A stretch of DNA of 14,982 nt from an uncultured Erysipelotrichaceae bacterium. GTDB taxonomy: Bacteria > Bacillota_I > Bacilli_A > RF39 > UBA660. Positions 1-8,538 of this stretch are shown here, piece after piece. The notes beneath the pieces were generated by a model that was given only the letters and a program-made list of their open reading frames with translations, had not been told where the DNA came from and did no database searches. The stretch covers positions 1 through 14,982 of the forward strand of contig CACZQD010000077.1 of the NCBI GenBank assembly GCA_902783215.1, written 5' to 3'. Position 1 is the stretch's first letter, and the number at the start of each line of letters is the position of its first letter. The translations under genes were made by a program, and so were the position numbers.

Positions 1-722
1 AATAAATTAGCTAAAATTTTTTCTTCACTTAAGACTTTATTTTTATATTTAAAATAATGATAAAAATCTCTCTTCATTTTATGTGTTTTTATACCATTAA
101 TATACTTAATATTATTAAAATTAAAATGATATAAAATACGTTCTAAATAAAACTTATTAATTACATTAGGTATATTACGATATTCTTTTATTAAATTGAT
201 AAAAAGAGGAATAAAAATAATAAAAACTATTATATCCTTGTTTATAATACTAACAAATAACAATATAGCATTTAAAATAATTGATAAATAAATAGTAATA
301 TAATAGCTTAATTGAAAACTAAAAAATTTATTTAAAAAAATATTTAATATTTTAGAACCATCCAAAGGATAAATAGGTAATAAATTAAACACTATAATAA
401 TTAAATTACTCAAATAAAAAATACTATTATTTCTTAAAAATAGTAAATAAAAAATAAGTTGAAATATAATTCCCATACTAGCTACTACCATTTCTTCTTT
501 CATTGAAATATTAATACTATTATTATATTTACTAATCATACCAAGAGGTAAAATAACAATCTCTCTTAATTTCCAATTAAATAACAAGCCAAATAAAATA
601 TGCCCAAATTCATGAATAATAATCAATAACATAAAAGATAAATATAATTTAAAATGAGCAGTTAAAACAGCTATTAAAGCAACAATATAAGTTAAATAAT
701 TTACTCTAAAGATTTTCTTCAT
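1..722 (-). CDS. spoIVFB: SpoIVFB-like M50 intramembrane metalloprotease (3' end off the left edge)
   Basis: I translated this from the minus strand: 240 codons are open from an ATG at 722 to the window edge, so the C-terminus is missing. The protein is strongly hydrophobic. It carries the zinc-protease motif HEFGH at residues 37-41 and a second site NLLPIYPLDG at 113-122, whose Asp121 should be the third zinc ligand. These are the hallmarks of site-2 proteases, in the same order and spacing as SpoIVFB. The charged tail from about residue 180 resembles the cytosolic extension of SpoIVFB. In Bacillus this enzyme sits in the outer forespore membrane and cleaves pro-sigma-K. The start overlaps the end of the spoIVFA-like gene by 17 bp in another frame, so translation is probably coupled. 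Family and active site are clear. The pro-sigma-K substrate is inferred from the neighbour. Another M50 protease with a different substrate is possible. Confidence 0.85.
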   Translation of the reverse strand, partial: MKKIFRVNYLTYIVALIAVLTAHFKLYLSFMLLIIIHEFGHILFGLLFNWKLREIVILPLGMISKYNNSINISMKEEMVVASMGIIFQLIFYLLFLRNNSIFYLSNLIIIVFNLLPIYPLDGSKILNIFLNKFFSFQLSYYITIYLSIILNAILLFVSIINKDIIVFIIFIPLFINLIKEYRNIPNVINKFYLERILYHFNFNNIKYINGIKTHKMKRDFYHYFKYKNKVLSEEKILANL

Positions 723-1254
723 AAGATACTATCTTTCCATCTTTCTTATAAACAACATATAAAAAATTATCACAAGTACCTAATATCGAACCTTTAGTAA
801 CATAATCATAAATTTTTAAAGAAGTATCACTAATATTACCATACCACATATCAATACCATTATTTTGTTGAATAATAACAACCTTACCATAATTATCTTT
901 TTTACCAATATAAACAACTACTCCACTCTCTTGAATAGGTATTGCATAATTATTACCAACATTTAACTTCGCACCATCTTTATATTTTTCTATATTTTTA
1001 TAGTTTAATTTTTCAATTGAAACAGTATTAGTCACATCTTTGTTTTCTTTAACAATACTACCAAAATACTTATGATATAATTTTTTCATATCACTAAACT
1101 TAAAAGAAGTATCATATACATATTTATAAAAATTAGATTTAAAATTACTATTAGCTTTCATTAAAATAAGAACAATTAGCGTTATAATTATAACTATTAA
1201 TACTTTATATATATATCTAACAATACTGGGTTTTAATCTACGTTTCTTCTGCAT
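706..1254 (-). CDS. spoIVFA: SpoIVFA-like membrane protein with degenerate M23/LytM domain
   Basis: The 182-aa protein has a basic N-terminus, one membrane segment at about residues 16-33 and a C-terminal LytM-type beta domain at about 100-170. The domain keeps the M23 scaffold (GKVVIIQQNNG, WYGN, GSILG) but lacks the catalytic histidines: Q replaces the usual H before xxG, and there is no HxH. It is therefore a binding or scaffolding domain, not a peptidase. The stretch FKFSDMKKLYHKYFG (residues 51-65) matches my recollection of the SpoIVFA segment before its LytM domain. In Bacillus SpoIVFA holds and inhibits SpoIVFB until SpoIVB cleaves it. The next gene downstream encodes exactly such a protease and overlaps this one, which supports the name. 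The start has GGTGAT (1258-1263) 3 nt upstream. Whether the host sporulates cannot be told from here. Confidence 0.78.
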   Translation of the reverse strand: MQKKRRLKPSIVRYIYKVLIVIIITLIVLILMKANSNFKSNFYKYVYDTSFKFSDMKKLYHKYFGSIVKENKDVTNTVSIEKLNYKNIEKYKDGAKLNVGNNYAIPIQESGVVVYIGKKDNYGKVVIIQQNNGIDMWYGNISDTSLKIYDYVTKGSILGTCDNFLYVVYKKDGKIVSYEENL

Positions 1255-1298
1255 ATTATCACCAATAAAGTATATGCATCCCTATTTATTTTAGAATT

Positions 1299-1323
1299 AA
1301 AAAAGATGACTATTCATCATCTT
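1299..1323 (-). terminator. Candidate intrinsic terminator at the end of rpoE
   Basis: On the minus strand a 7-bp stem (AAGATGA/TCATCTT, 1317-1323 with 1303-1309) with a 7-nt loop runs straight into a T tract. The rpoE stop codon (1310-1312) lies in the loop. The stem is short and AT-rich, so termination may be partial and some transcripts may continue into spoIVFA. Confidence 0.5.
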
Positions 1324-1741
1324 CCATTTCATCATCAGAAACAATATTTAAATCCCCCATATCATCGTCATCTTGATCTAATCCTTCTTCATCTTCCATT
1401 TCATCAATATCTTCTGATTCAACTGTCTCAACAACACTATCGTCTTCTTCTTCCTCATCATCTTCATCTTCATCATTATCCATGATTATATTTGATGTAT
1501 GTCTTTCTTTCAAATCCCAAACACCATTTAAAAAGATAAATCTTTTATCATTAGTTAAAGATGTATAATAATCTCCTATTTGATTATTGTATTCTTCATC
1601 GGTTAATTCAAGTAGTTTACATATCTTTTTAAATACATCTGGTGTTTTTAAACCTTTTTTTCCTTCTTTTAAAATTAATTCTGTTAAATCGGCATAAGAT
1701 AAAACTTCCAATTCTTCTTTTGTCATTTTACTTATTTTCAT
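1310..1741 (-). CDS. rpoE: RNA polymerase delta subunit
   Basis: The 143-aa protein has the two-part structure of Bacillota RpoE (delta). An N-terminal HARE-HTH winged-helix domain covers about residues 1-83, with the typical LSYADLTELILKEGK helix and IFLNGVWDLKER end. A disordered acidic tail follows from about residue 86 to 143, where roughly 60% of residues are Asp or Glu. Delta binds RNA polymerase, displaces nucleic acid and raises promoter selectivity and recycling. It is not the extracytoplasmic sigma factor that shares the symbol. The start is fixed by AGGAGG (1748-1753), which overlaps the argS stop codon, so the two genes are co-transcribed. The protein is diagnostic of Bacilli-type bacteria. 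Confidence 0.95.
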   Translation of the reverse strand: MKISKMTKEELEVLSYADLTELILKEGKKGLKTPDVFKKICKLLELTDEEYNNQIGDYYTSLTNDKRFIFLNGVWDLKERHTSNIIMDNDEDEDDEEEEDDSVVETVESEDIDEMEDEEGLDQDDDDMGDLNIVSDDEMEDDE

Positions 1742-1750
1742 AAATTCCTC

Positions 1751-3352
1751 CTACATTCTATCTGGTGCATCTACACCTATTAAATAACAAGCATTTTTAA
1801 TCGTTATTGCAACTGACTTAATCAAATTAATTCTTTCTTTTGTATATTCTGAATCATCAGTTAATACTTTTTCATGTGCATAAAAAGTGTGAAATGATGA
1901 AGCTAAGTCATACAAATAATTTGTAATTAAATGTGGTTCTTTTTTTCTTGCGCTCATCTCAACTACTGATTTAAATTCATATACTTTATTTAATAAATCA
2001 TAAGCATATTCACTTTCTATGGTATTATATGAACAAGGTTCTATTTCTTGACCATATTCTCGAATAATAGAACAAATTCGTGCGTGAGCATAACTAACAT
2101 AATATACAGGATTTTCGTTACTTTTCTTCGTAGCTAATGTCATATCAAAATCCATCTGTGAATCTAGTGATCTCATAGCAAAGAAATACCTAGTAGCAGA
2201 TGTCCCTACATCTGAAATCAAATCTGCTAAAGTAATTGTTTTACCAGTTCTTTTACTTAGTTTTATTTCTTCTCCATCTTGAAGTAATCTTACCATTTGT
2301 AATATTTTGACATTTAATTTATCAGGATCCTCTCCCATCATTTTAATAGCTGCTTTTAATCTAGCAATATAGCCATGATGATCAGCTCCTAATACATCAA
2401 CCAATTCATCATATCCTCTACTATATTTATTCAAATGATATGCAATATCTGGTAATAAATATGTATTATTTTTATCAGCTTTAACTAATACTCTATCTTT
2501 TTCATCACCAAACTGTGTAGTTTTAAGCCAAAGTGCATTATCACTATCATAAGTATATCCATTACTAATTAAAGTATTCAAAACTTTATCAACTTCATTA
2601 TTTTCATATAGACTAGTTTCACTATACCAAATATCAAACTCAACGCCAAAATCTTTAAGATCTTTTTTTATTTTGTTAAGTAAAAATTCAATACCTTTTT
2701 TACGAAAAACATCATTTGGAACTATATCTTTATATTCATCATAAATAGATTTAGCTACCTCAATAATATCTTTACCATGATATCCATTTTCTGGTAATTT
2801 TGAATCTAATCCACATAAATTTTCATATCTTACTTTAATTGATCTTTCTAAATTATTTATTTGATTACCTGCATCATTAATATAATATTCTCGTGTCACA
2901 TCATATCCAGCAAACTGTAATATATTAGCTAATGAATCACCATAAGCTGCTCCCCTAGCATGTCCAACGTGTAGAAATCCAGTTGGATTTGCACTTACAT
3001 ATTCTAAATTAATTTTTTTATTTTGTCCTATATTAGATTTTCCATAATTACTACCTAGTTTTAATACATTATTAATGTTTTCTAATAAATAATCCTTTTT
3101 TACAAAGAAATTCAAAAAACCTGGTCCTGCTATTTCTATTTTTTCAATATTTATATCATTTATATTAAGTTTAATATCTTCAGCTATCAAGTGAGGTGCG
3201 CGCTGAAGCATTTTAGCAAGTTGCATAGCAATATTACAAGAATAGTCTCCATTGTTTTTATCTTTTGGAATATCTATTATGATATCTTTATAATTATCAA
3301 TATTTATTTTTTTTAATGCTTCTTTGATATCATTTTTTAATATATCTTTCAC
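1751..3352 (-). CDS. argS: Arginyl-tRNA synthetase
   Basis: The cytosolic class I synthetase charges tRNA-Arg with arginine using ATP. The 533-aa protein has the N-terminal additional domain (about residues 1-85), then the HIGH-type signature ANPTGFLHVGHARGA with HVGH at 128-131. The Rossmann core includes LGADHHGYI (321-329), the KMSKS loop is KLSKR at 364-368, and an all-helical DALR anticodon domain ends in the usual APDRM. It is slightly shorter than the Bacillus enzyme but has all catalytic elements. The start is GTG at 3352, chosen because GGAGG (3360-3364) lies 7 nt upstream. Its G is shared with the stop codon of the DUF1934 gene (TAGTG), so translation is coupled. Confidence 0.96.
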   Translation of the reverse strand: MKDILKNDIKEALKKINIDNYKDIIIDIPKDKNNGDYSCNIAMQLAKMLQRAPHLIAEDIKLNINDINIEKIEIAGPGFLNFFVKKDYLLENINNVLKLGSNYGKSNIGQNKKINLEYVSANPTGFLHVGHARGAAYGDSLANILQFAGYDVTREYYINDAGNQINNLERSIKVRYENLCGLDSKLPENGYHGKDIIEVAKSIYDEYKDIVPNDVFRKKGIEFLLNKIKKDLKDFGVEFDIWYSETSLYENNEVDKVLNTLISNGYTYDSDNALWLKTTQFGDEKDRVLVKADKNNTYLLPDIAYHLNKYSRGYDELVDVLGADHHGYIARLKAAIKMMGEDPDKLNVKILQMVRLLQDGEEIKLSKRTGKTITLADLISDVGTSATRYFFAMRSLDSQMDFDMTLATKKSNENPVYYVSYAHARICSIIREYGQEIEPCSYNTIESEYAYDLLNKVYEFKSVVEMSARKKEPHLITNYLYDLASSFHTFYAHEKVLTDDSEYTKERINLIKSVAITIKNACYLIGVDAPDRM

Positions 3353-3690
3353 TATAAAACCTCCAATTTAAAAGAAAAATCATTACCCTCTAAATTATAA
3401 TCTATTTCGATTACTTTATTATTTACTTTATATTTATTAACAATTGTTTCTAATTCAAAAACTTTCGAACCACCAAATACTTGATAATAAGAAATATTTT
3501 TACCTTTTTTTAAATTTAAAGTTATTAAATAATCACTACATTTTCTTTCCATTTTAACATAATCTTTATTTTTAGTAATTGTTACATTAACATTTCCTTC
3601 TTCATATTTAATAACATTATCTTCAATAATAGTGTCATAAATATTATCAATTACTTCTTCAGCTATTAATTTAACTTTTATTTTGCTCAC
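3352..3690 (-). CDS. DUF1934 (YwiB-like) protein
   Basis: This is a small beta-rich protein of about 112 aa with alternating short strands, ending KVIEIDYNLEGNDFSFKLEVL-like. It matches the DUF1934/YwiB family, which has a calycin-like barrel and unknown function. The family typically lies beside argS and rpoE, as here. The frame is open to an ATG at 3720, but that codon lies inside the predicted promoter. An ATG at 3696 lies within an extended SD match (GGAGTTGAT, 3703-3695). I therefore choose the GTG at 3690, 4 nt after that match, in the same layout as other starts in this window (GGTGAT followed by 3-4 nt). The protein is the first gene of the argS-rpoE operon and could bind a small hydrophobic ligand; that is only a fold-based guess. 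Confidence 0.72.
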   Translation of the reverse strand: MSKIKVKLIAEEVIDNIYDTIIEDNVIKYEEGNVNVTITKNKDYVKMERKCSDYLITLNLKKGKNISYYQVFGGSKVFELETIVNKYKVNNKVIEIDYNLEGNDFSFKLEVL

Positions 3691-3708
3691 TTTCATCAAC
3701 TCCCAAAC

Positions 3709-3736
3709 ATTATAGCACACTTTTTATAAATTTCAA
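3709..3736 (-). promoter_or_regulatory. Sigma-A-type promoter of DUF1934-argS-rpoE
   Basis: On the minus strand, -35 TTGAAA (3736-3731) is followed by a 16-nt spacer and a perfect -10 TATAAT (3714-3709) extended by TGC. Transcription should begin near 3702. That leaves a leader of only about a dozen bases before the GTG at 3690, with the SD sequence almost at the 5' end. Confidence 0.75.
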
Positions 3737-3787
3737 ACTATATTTTTTAAATTTTAGACAATACTAAACTTAGGATATGGTGATACT

Positions 3788-5752
3788 GTGAAAAGAATTA
3801 AAAAAATTATTATAATTAGTCTAATAATTATTCTATTATTAGTTGGTATCTATTTTATAATTTACTTTATAGGATCTAAACAGAAATTAAAAATTAATAA
3901 TAGTAATAGTTATTATATCTATGATAATAAAAAAAATTTAATGAATGGATTATCTGATGAATGGGTTAAACTAAAAAAAATAAATAAATATGCGATTAAT
4001 GCAACTATATCAATAGAAGATAAAAACTTTTATAAACATCAAGGATTTGATTTTTTAAGAATTGGTAAATCACTATATGTAAATGCTATTAACAAAGAAA
4101 ACTTACAAGGAGCTTCAACCATTAGTCAACAATATACTAAAAATTTATTTTTAGATTTTAATAAAACATGGAAACGAAAATTTAAAGAAGCTTGGCTCAC
4201 TGTCAGATTAGAATCACAATATAGTAAAAACGAAATATTAGAAGGATATTTAAATACAATTAATTATGGTGAAGTATATGGAATTGAAAATGCCAGTCAC
4301 TATTATTTTAATAAAGATGCCAAAAATTTAAATTTAGCAGAAGCTTCAATGTTAGCTGGTATTCCTAAATCTCCTAACAATTATTCACCACTTGTTAATG
4401 AAAAAAAAGCTAAAGAAAGACAACTACTTGTCTTAGAAGCAATGGTAAAAAATAAATTTATTACAGAAACGCAAAAAGAAAATGCTTATAACAAAAAATT
4501 AAACTATTATGGATATATTAGGGAAAATAAACTAGATACATTAATGTATTATCAAGATGCTGTAATGAAAGAGTTAAATAGTATTGAAAATATTCCTAAT
4601 TCTTTTTTAGATACCGGTGGATTAAAAATATATACTTATTTAGACATGGATGCACAAGAAAAATTAGAACAAGCACTCAAAGATAACAATAGTAATGATA
4701 AATTACAAACAGCAGCAGTAATGATGAAACCCAAAACTGGTCAAGTAATTGCTTTAATTGGAGGAAATAATTATGCGGAAAGTCAATATAACAGAGCAAT
4801 TCAAGCAAAAAGACAAGTAGGATCCACTTTAAAACCTTTTCTTTATTATTCAGCGTTAGAAAATGGTTTTACTGCATCAACAACATTCACAAGTGAACCT
4901 ACCACTTTCGTTTTATCAAAAAATAAAACATATTCGCCATCTAATTACAATGATAATTATGGCAATAAACAAATATCAATGGGAGCAGCTATAGCTTATT
5001 CTGATAATATATATGCTGTAAAAACACATATGTTTTTAGGTGAAAATACCCTAGTAGATACATTAAAAAGAGTTGGCATTACAACCTCTTTAACACCTAT
5101 TCCTTCACTAGCATTAGGAAGTCAAGAAATAAATTTAATGGAAATGGTAAATGCCTATAGTACGCTTGCCAATCTCGGTTATAAAGTAAATAATCATCTA
5201 ATTAAGAAAGTAGAAGATATGGATGGAAACGTTTTATATGAAGCAAAAGAAGAAGAAGAAAAAATTCTTAATTCTTCAATCGTTTTCATTACAAATGAAT
5301 TATTAACTAGTACATATAATTATAATTTTATTGATTATAACTACCCTACGTGCTACGACATGACTGATAAACTCACAAATAAATATGCTATTAAAACAGG
5401 AACAACAGATACAGATCATTTAATATTTGGTTATAATAAAGATATTGTTCTTGGTATATGGAGCGGTTATGATAATTCCGATAAAACTGATTCTTCCGTT
5501 GGAAAGAAAATAAGATCTATTTGGGCTCAAACGATGGAAAACTATTTTCAAAATAAAAAAGCTCATTGGTATAAAGTCCCTAAAAATGTTGTTGGAACTA
5601 TAGTAGATCCTATAAGTGGACAAATAACCAATGAACACGATAAAAAAGGTACTATCTTTTATTATATTAAAGGTACACAACCATCTTATGATGATTCATT
5701 AGACAATCTAATACCAACGTCAAAAAATATTGATAATATTAAAGAAGAATAA
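3788..5752 (+). CDS. Class A penicillin-binding protein (bifunctional transglycosylase/transpeptidase)
   Basis: This 654-aa enzyme polymerises lipid II into glycan strands and cross-links them at the outer face of the membrane. A basic N-terminus and one membrane anchor (about residues 6-28) precede a GT51 domain. GT51 motifs are IEDKNFYKHQG with catalytic Glu77, GASTISQQYTKN (108-119), RKFKE (130-134) and the KNEILEGYLN motif (147-156). The transpeptidase domain follows with GSTLK (nucleophile Ser346, Lys349), SDN (405-407) and KTG (536-538). All catalytic motifs are intact. It resembles PBP1/PbpF-type enzymes without PASTA repeats. The start is GTG with GGTGAT (3779-3784) 3 nt upstream. It is a single-gene unit, convergent with polA. 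I could not find a clear promoter in the 90 bp upstream. The gene shows that the organism builds a cell wall. Confidence 0.94.
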   Translation: MKRIKKIIIISLIIILLLVGIYFIIYFIGSKQKLKINNSNSYYIYDNKKNLMNGLSDEWVKLKKINKYAINATISIEDKNFYKHQGFDFLRIGKSLYVNAINKENLQGASTISQQYTKNLFLDFNKTWKRKFKEAWLTVRLESQYSKNEILEGYLNTINYGEVYGIENASHYYFNKDAKNLNLAEASMLAGIPKSPNNYSPLVNEKKAKERQLLVLEAMVKNKFITETQKENAYNKKLNYYGYIRENKLDTLMYYQDAVMKELNSIENIPNSFLDTGGLKIYTYLDMDAQEKLEQALKDNNSNDKLQTAAVMMKPKTGQVIALIGGNNYAESQYNRAIQAKRQVGSTLKPFLYYSALENGFTASTTFTSEPTTFVLSKNKTYSPSNYNDNYGNKQISMGAAIAYSDNIYAVKTHMFLGENTLVDTLKRVGITTSLTPIPSLALGSQEINLMEMVNAYSTLANLGYKVNNHLIKKVEDMDGNVLYEAKEEEEKILNSSIVFITNELLTSTYNYNFIDYNYPTCYDMTDKLTNKYAIKTGTTDTDHLIFGYNKDIVLGIWSGYDNSDKTDSSVGKKIRSIWAQTMENYFQNKKAHWYKVPKNVVGTIVDPISGQITNEHDKKGTIFYYIKGTQPSYDDSLDNLIPTSKNIDNIKEE

Positions 5753-5778
5753 AACGACCAATTAAATCGTTTTATTTT
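5748..5778. terminator. Bidirectional terminator between PBP and polA
   Basis: A perfect 10-bp stem (AATAAAACGA at 5748-5757, TCGTTTTATT at 5767-5776) with a 9-nt loop has T-rich tails on both strands. The stop codons of both converging genes (5750-5752 and 5772-5774) are inside the stem, so one hairpin serves both. Confidence 0.8.
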
Positions 5779-8342
5779 GCTTGATACCAATCATCACCAT
5801 AATCAATATGAACATCTAATGGTAAATCTAATTTATAAACATTTTCCATGACATTTTTAACAATTTCTGTAACTTTTTCAAGTTCCTCCTTCTTACAATC
5901 CAAAACCAACTCATCATGAACTTGAACCAACATCTTACTCTTAATTTTTTGCTTTTTGAATTCATTATAAATATCTATCATTGCTTTTTTTATAATATCC
6001 GCACTAGTACCTTGAATAGGAGTATTAAGAGCCATTCTTTCAGCTGATGATCTAATCATATAATTTTTATTATTAATATCTGGAATTAATCTTTTTCGGT
6101 TAAAAAGTGTCTTAACATAACCTAATTTTTTAGCCTGTTCAATAGATTTATCCATATATTCCTTAATACCAGGATAAGACTCTAAATAACTATTAATAAA
6201 GCCTTGTGCTTCTTTAGTTGAAATATTAATTTGTTCACTTAAACCAAAACCACTAATACCATAAATAATTCCAAAATTAACAGCTTTAGCAATTCTTCTT
6301 TGTTCATCCGTAACCTCTTGAATACCAATATGAAAAATATCACTAGCTGTTTTTGTATGAATATCAACATTATTAATAAATGCCTCTTTTAACGCAGTAA
6401 TATTAGCTACGTGCGCTAAAATACGAAGTTCAATTTGTGAATAATCACTACTTAAAATAACTGAATCTTCACTAGGTAAAAAAGCTTTTCGAATTAATCT
6501 TCCATATTTATATCTAATTGGAATATTTTGTAAATTAGGTTCAATGGACGATAATCTTCCAGTACGAGCTACTGTTTGTGTATATATAGTATGAATCTTA
6601 CCATCATCATGGATTGTCTTAATTAATCCTTCAATATAAGATGAATATAGCTTATTCAACATACGATATTCAATAACTAAAGGAACAATAGGATGTTTAC
6701 TTTTTATTTTTTCTAGTACATCAGTAGCAGTTGAATATCCATTTTTTATTTTTTTATTACCATGAGGTAAACCTAACTTTTCAAAAAGTATATTACTTAA
6801 CTGTTGTGGTGATGACAAATTAAACGTTTCCCCTGCATGATTATAAATATCCTTTTCAAGCAAATCCATTTTAATTTGAATATCTTCACCCATATCAATC
6901 AATGTTTGCTTATCGACTCTAAAACCCGTATATTCCATATCAGCTAAGACAAGTGATAAAGGCATTTCTAAATCATTAAATAAATTCATTAAATCTTCTG
7001 ACTGTAGTTTATCCAAAAACATTTTTCTATGTTCATAAATAAATTTAGCCTTTAATATTGAAACATTAGCAACATTTTCTAAATCTTTAGAATACTGTTT
7101 TTCAAATGGTATATCATATCCAAGGGAATTTGCTAAAACAGCAATATCATCTTTGACATTATATTCAAGTAAATATGCCCCAATCATTAAATCAAAATCA
7201 CATTTACTAAAACTAATATCTTTCCATTTCAGTGCAGTATATGTCTTTTTCAAATCATAAGTGTATTTATTAATACTAGTCAAAAATGAAGGACTATCTT
7301 TTAAAACGTTATATGGAATAAAATAAGATATATCTTCATTATATACACTCATACCTATAATATCTGCTTTATGATAATTAGAAGATGATAATTCTAAATA
7401 AACAGCTACATCTTTATCAATCATAATTTCATCGATACTATTTACTATTTTGATATCTGTTTTTTTTACTTCAACTTCTTTATTTTTATTCTTGCGTAAT
7501 AAGGAATAAAATTCAAATTCTTCGTATAATGCATTTAATTTAGCATTATTAGGGCCCAAATACTTAATATCCGAAATATTAATCTCCATTGGAACATCTC
7601 TATATATAGTAGCAATTTCATAACTCATATATGCGTTATCTTTATCACTTTCAAGTTTTTTCTTAACTGATGGTGTACACTTATCCGTATTTTGATAAAC
7701 ACCATCTAAAGTACGATACTCTTGTAGCAACTTCAAAGCTGTTTTTTCGCCTATTCCTTTAACTCCCGGAATATTATCACTCGCATCACCCATCAATGCC
7801 TTTAAATCAATAATATTAATAGGCTCAATTCCATAATCTTTTCTAAATGATTCCAAATTATATCTAATATAATCTTTTTGTTTTAACAATTTAATATCCA
7901 CATGATCAGATATTAATTGTAATAAATCTTTATCACTACTAATAATAGTACCATCATAATCATCATCTAAATCACAATATTTAGCAAACGTACCAATAAT
8001 ATCATCTGCCTCATAATTATCTATTTCATAATATTTAATACCCATAGCTTCAAGCAATTCTTTAGCTTTAGGAAATTGAACTTTTAATTCGTCAGGTGTT
8101 TCAGAACGACCACCTTTATAAAAATCATATTTTTCATGACGAAAAGTCTTTCCCTTATCAAAAGCTACAATCATATACATTGGTTTTTCTTCAACAATAA
8201 TCTTATTAATCATATTAACAAAACCCAATAACGCATTAGTTGGAAAACCTTTGCTATTTTTCATAAAATTACCAGAATATGCTGTAGCATAATAACTTCG
8301 AAAAACTAAATTATTACCATCAACTATTATTATTTTTTTCAT
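5772..8342 (-). CDS. polA: DNA polymerase I
   Basis: The 856-aa protein has three parts. The 5' nuclease domain (about 1-290) shows VDGNN, EADD, SSDKDLLQL and the H3TH motif GDASDNIPGVKGIGEKTA. A 3'-5' exonuclease-like domain (about 300-470) has YLELS where active enzymes have the DxE metal ligands, so proofreading is probably lost, as in Bacillus PolA. The polymerase domain has motif A DYSQIELR (633-640), motif B RRIAKAVNFGIIYG with Lys686, Phe690 and Tyr694, and motif C HDE (809-811). The enzyme removes RNA primers and fills gaps in replication and repair. The ATG start has GGTGG upstream. It has its own promoter at 8358-8386. No terminator separates it from the SOS-regulated small gene upstream, so damage-induced read-through is possible. 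Confidence 0.97.
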   Translation of the reverse strand: MKKIIIVDGNNLVFRSYYATAYSGNFMKNSKGFPTNALLGFVNMINKIIVEEKPMYMIVAFDKGKTFRHEKYDFYKGGRSETPDELKVQFPKAKELLEAMGIKYYEIDNYEADDIIGTFAKYCDLDDDYDGTIISSDKDLLQLISDHVDIKLLKQKDYIRYNLESFRKDYGIEPINIIDLKALMGDASDNIPGVKGIGEKTALKLLQEYRTLDGVYQNTDKCTPSVKKKLESDKDNAYMSYEIATIYRDVPMEINISDIKYLGPNNAKLNALYEEFEFYSLLRKNKNKEVEVKKTDIKIVNSIDEIMIDKDVAVYLELSSSNYHKADIIGMSVYNEDISYFIPYNVLKDSPSFLTSINKYTYDLKKTYTALKWKDISFSKCDFDLMIGAYLLEYNVKDDIAVLANSLGYDIPFEKQYSKDLENVANVSILKAKFIYEHRKMFLDKLQSEDLMNLFNDLEMPLSLVLADMEYTGFRVDKQTLIDMGEDIQIKMDLLEKDIYNHAGETFNLSSPQQLSNILFEKLGLPHGNKKIKNGYSTATDVLEKIKSKHPIVPLVIEYRMLNKLYSSYIEGLIKTIHDDGKIHTIYTQTVARTGRLSSIEPNLQNIPIRYKYGRLIRKAFLPSEDSVILSSDYSQIELRILAHVANITALKEAFINNVDIHTKTASDIFHIGIQEVTDEQRRIAKAVNFGIIYGISGFGLSEQINISTKEAQGFINSYLESYPGIKEYMDKSIEQAKKLGYVKTLFNRKRLIPDINNKNYMIRSSAERMALNTPIQGTSADIIKKAMIDIYNEFKKQKIKSKMLVQVHDELVLDCKKEELEKVTEIVKNVMENVYKLDLPLDVHIDYGDDWYQAK

Positions 8343-8357
8343 TATACCACCAACTTA

Positions 8358-8386
8358 ATTATACTATTTAGATATAATTTAGTCAA
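8358..8386 (-). promoter_or_regulatory. Promoter of polA
   Basis: On the minus strand, -35 TTGACT (8386-8381), a 17-nt spacer and -10 TATAAT (8363-8358) form a near-consensus promoter. It overlaps the stop codon of the small upstream gene. The predicted transcription start, near 8351, leaves a leader of about 9 nt with GGTGG at its very beginning. Confidence 0.7.
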
Positions 8387-8514
8387 TTAATTTGTTGATT
8401 AATATCATACGCAACTTTATGGTCTCTTCGACTGTTATTTAAACTACTTATTAATGTTACCCCCAATAATAATACAACAAACAAAACAAATGCTTTACTT
8501 CTTACTAATTCCAT
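8383..8514 (-). CDS. 43-aa SOS-controlled single-pass membrane peptide (possible YneA/SidA-type division inhibitor)
   Basis: This short gene starts at ATG 8514 and ends with TGA at 8385-8383. A strong SD (GAGGAGGA, AGGAGG at 8523-8528) lies 8 nt upstream. The peptide begins MELVRSKAFVLFVVLLLGV, has one hydrophobic segment at about residues 8-25 and a polar tail of about 18 residues (SRRDHKVAYD in the middle). Its promoter carries an SOS box in the spacer and it is divergent from lexA. In Bacillus and Listeria this place next to lexA is held by yneA, an SOS-induced division inhibitor with one membrane segment plus a LysM domain. Here the LysM domain is absent. Location, regulation and topology fit a minimal division inhibitor, but there is no sequence proof. 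A small damage-induced membrane toxin is an alternative. Confidence 0.75.
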   Translation of the reverse strand: MELVRSKAFVLFVVLLLGVTLISSLNNSRRDHKVAYDINQQIN

Positions 8515-8538
8515 ATATATTTCCTCCTCGCTATAAAC

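Noticed and set aside
1258..1276. Sigma-E-like -10 (CATATACT) before spoIVFA
   Set aside because: No convincing -35 is found at the right distance, and the start of transcription would fall in the SD sequence. It is suggestive only because of the sporulation-type genes.
3691..3720. Longer DUF1934 protein starting at ATG 3720
   Set aside because: That codon lies between the -10 and the -35 of a near-consensus promoter, upstream of the likely transcription start, and has no SD.
5420..5680. 86-codon minus-strand ORF inside the PBP gene
   Set aside because: It lies fully antisense to the transpeptidase domain, whose motifs are intact. It has no SD and no recognisable product.
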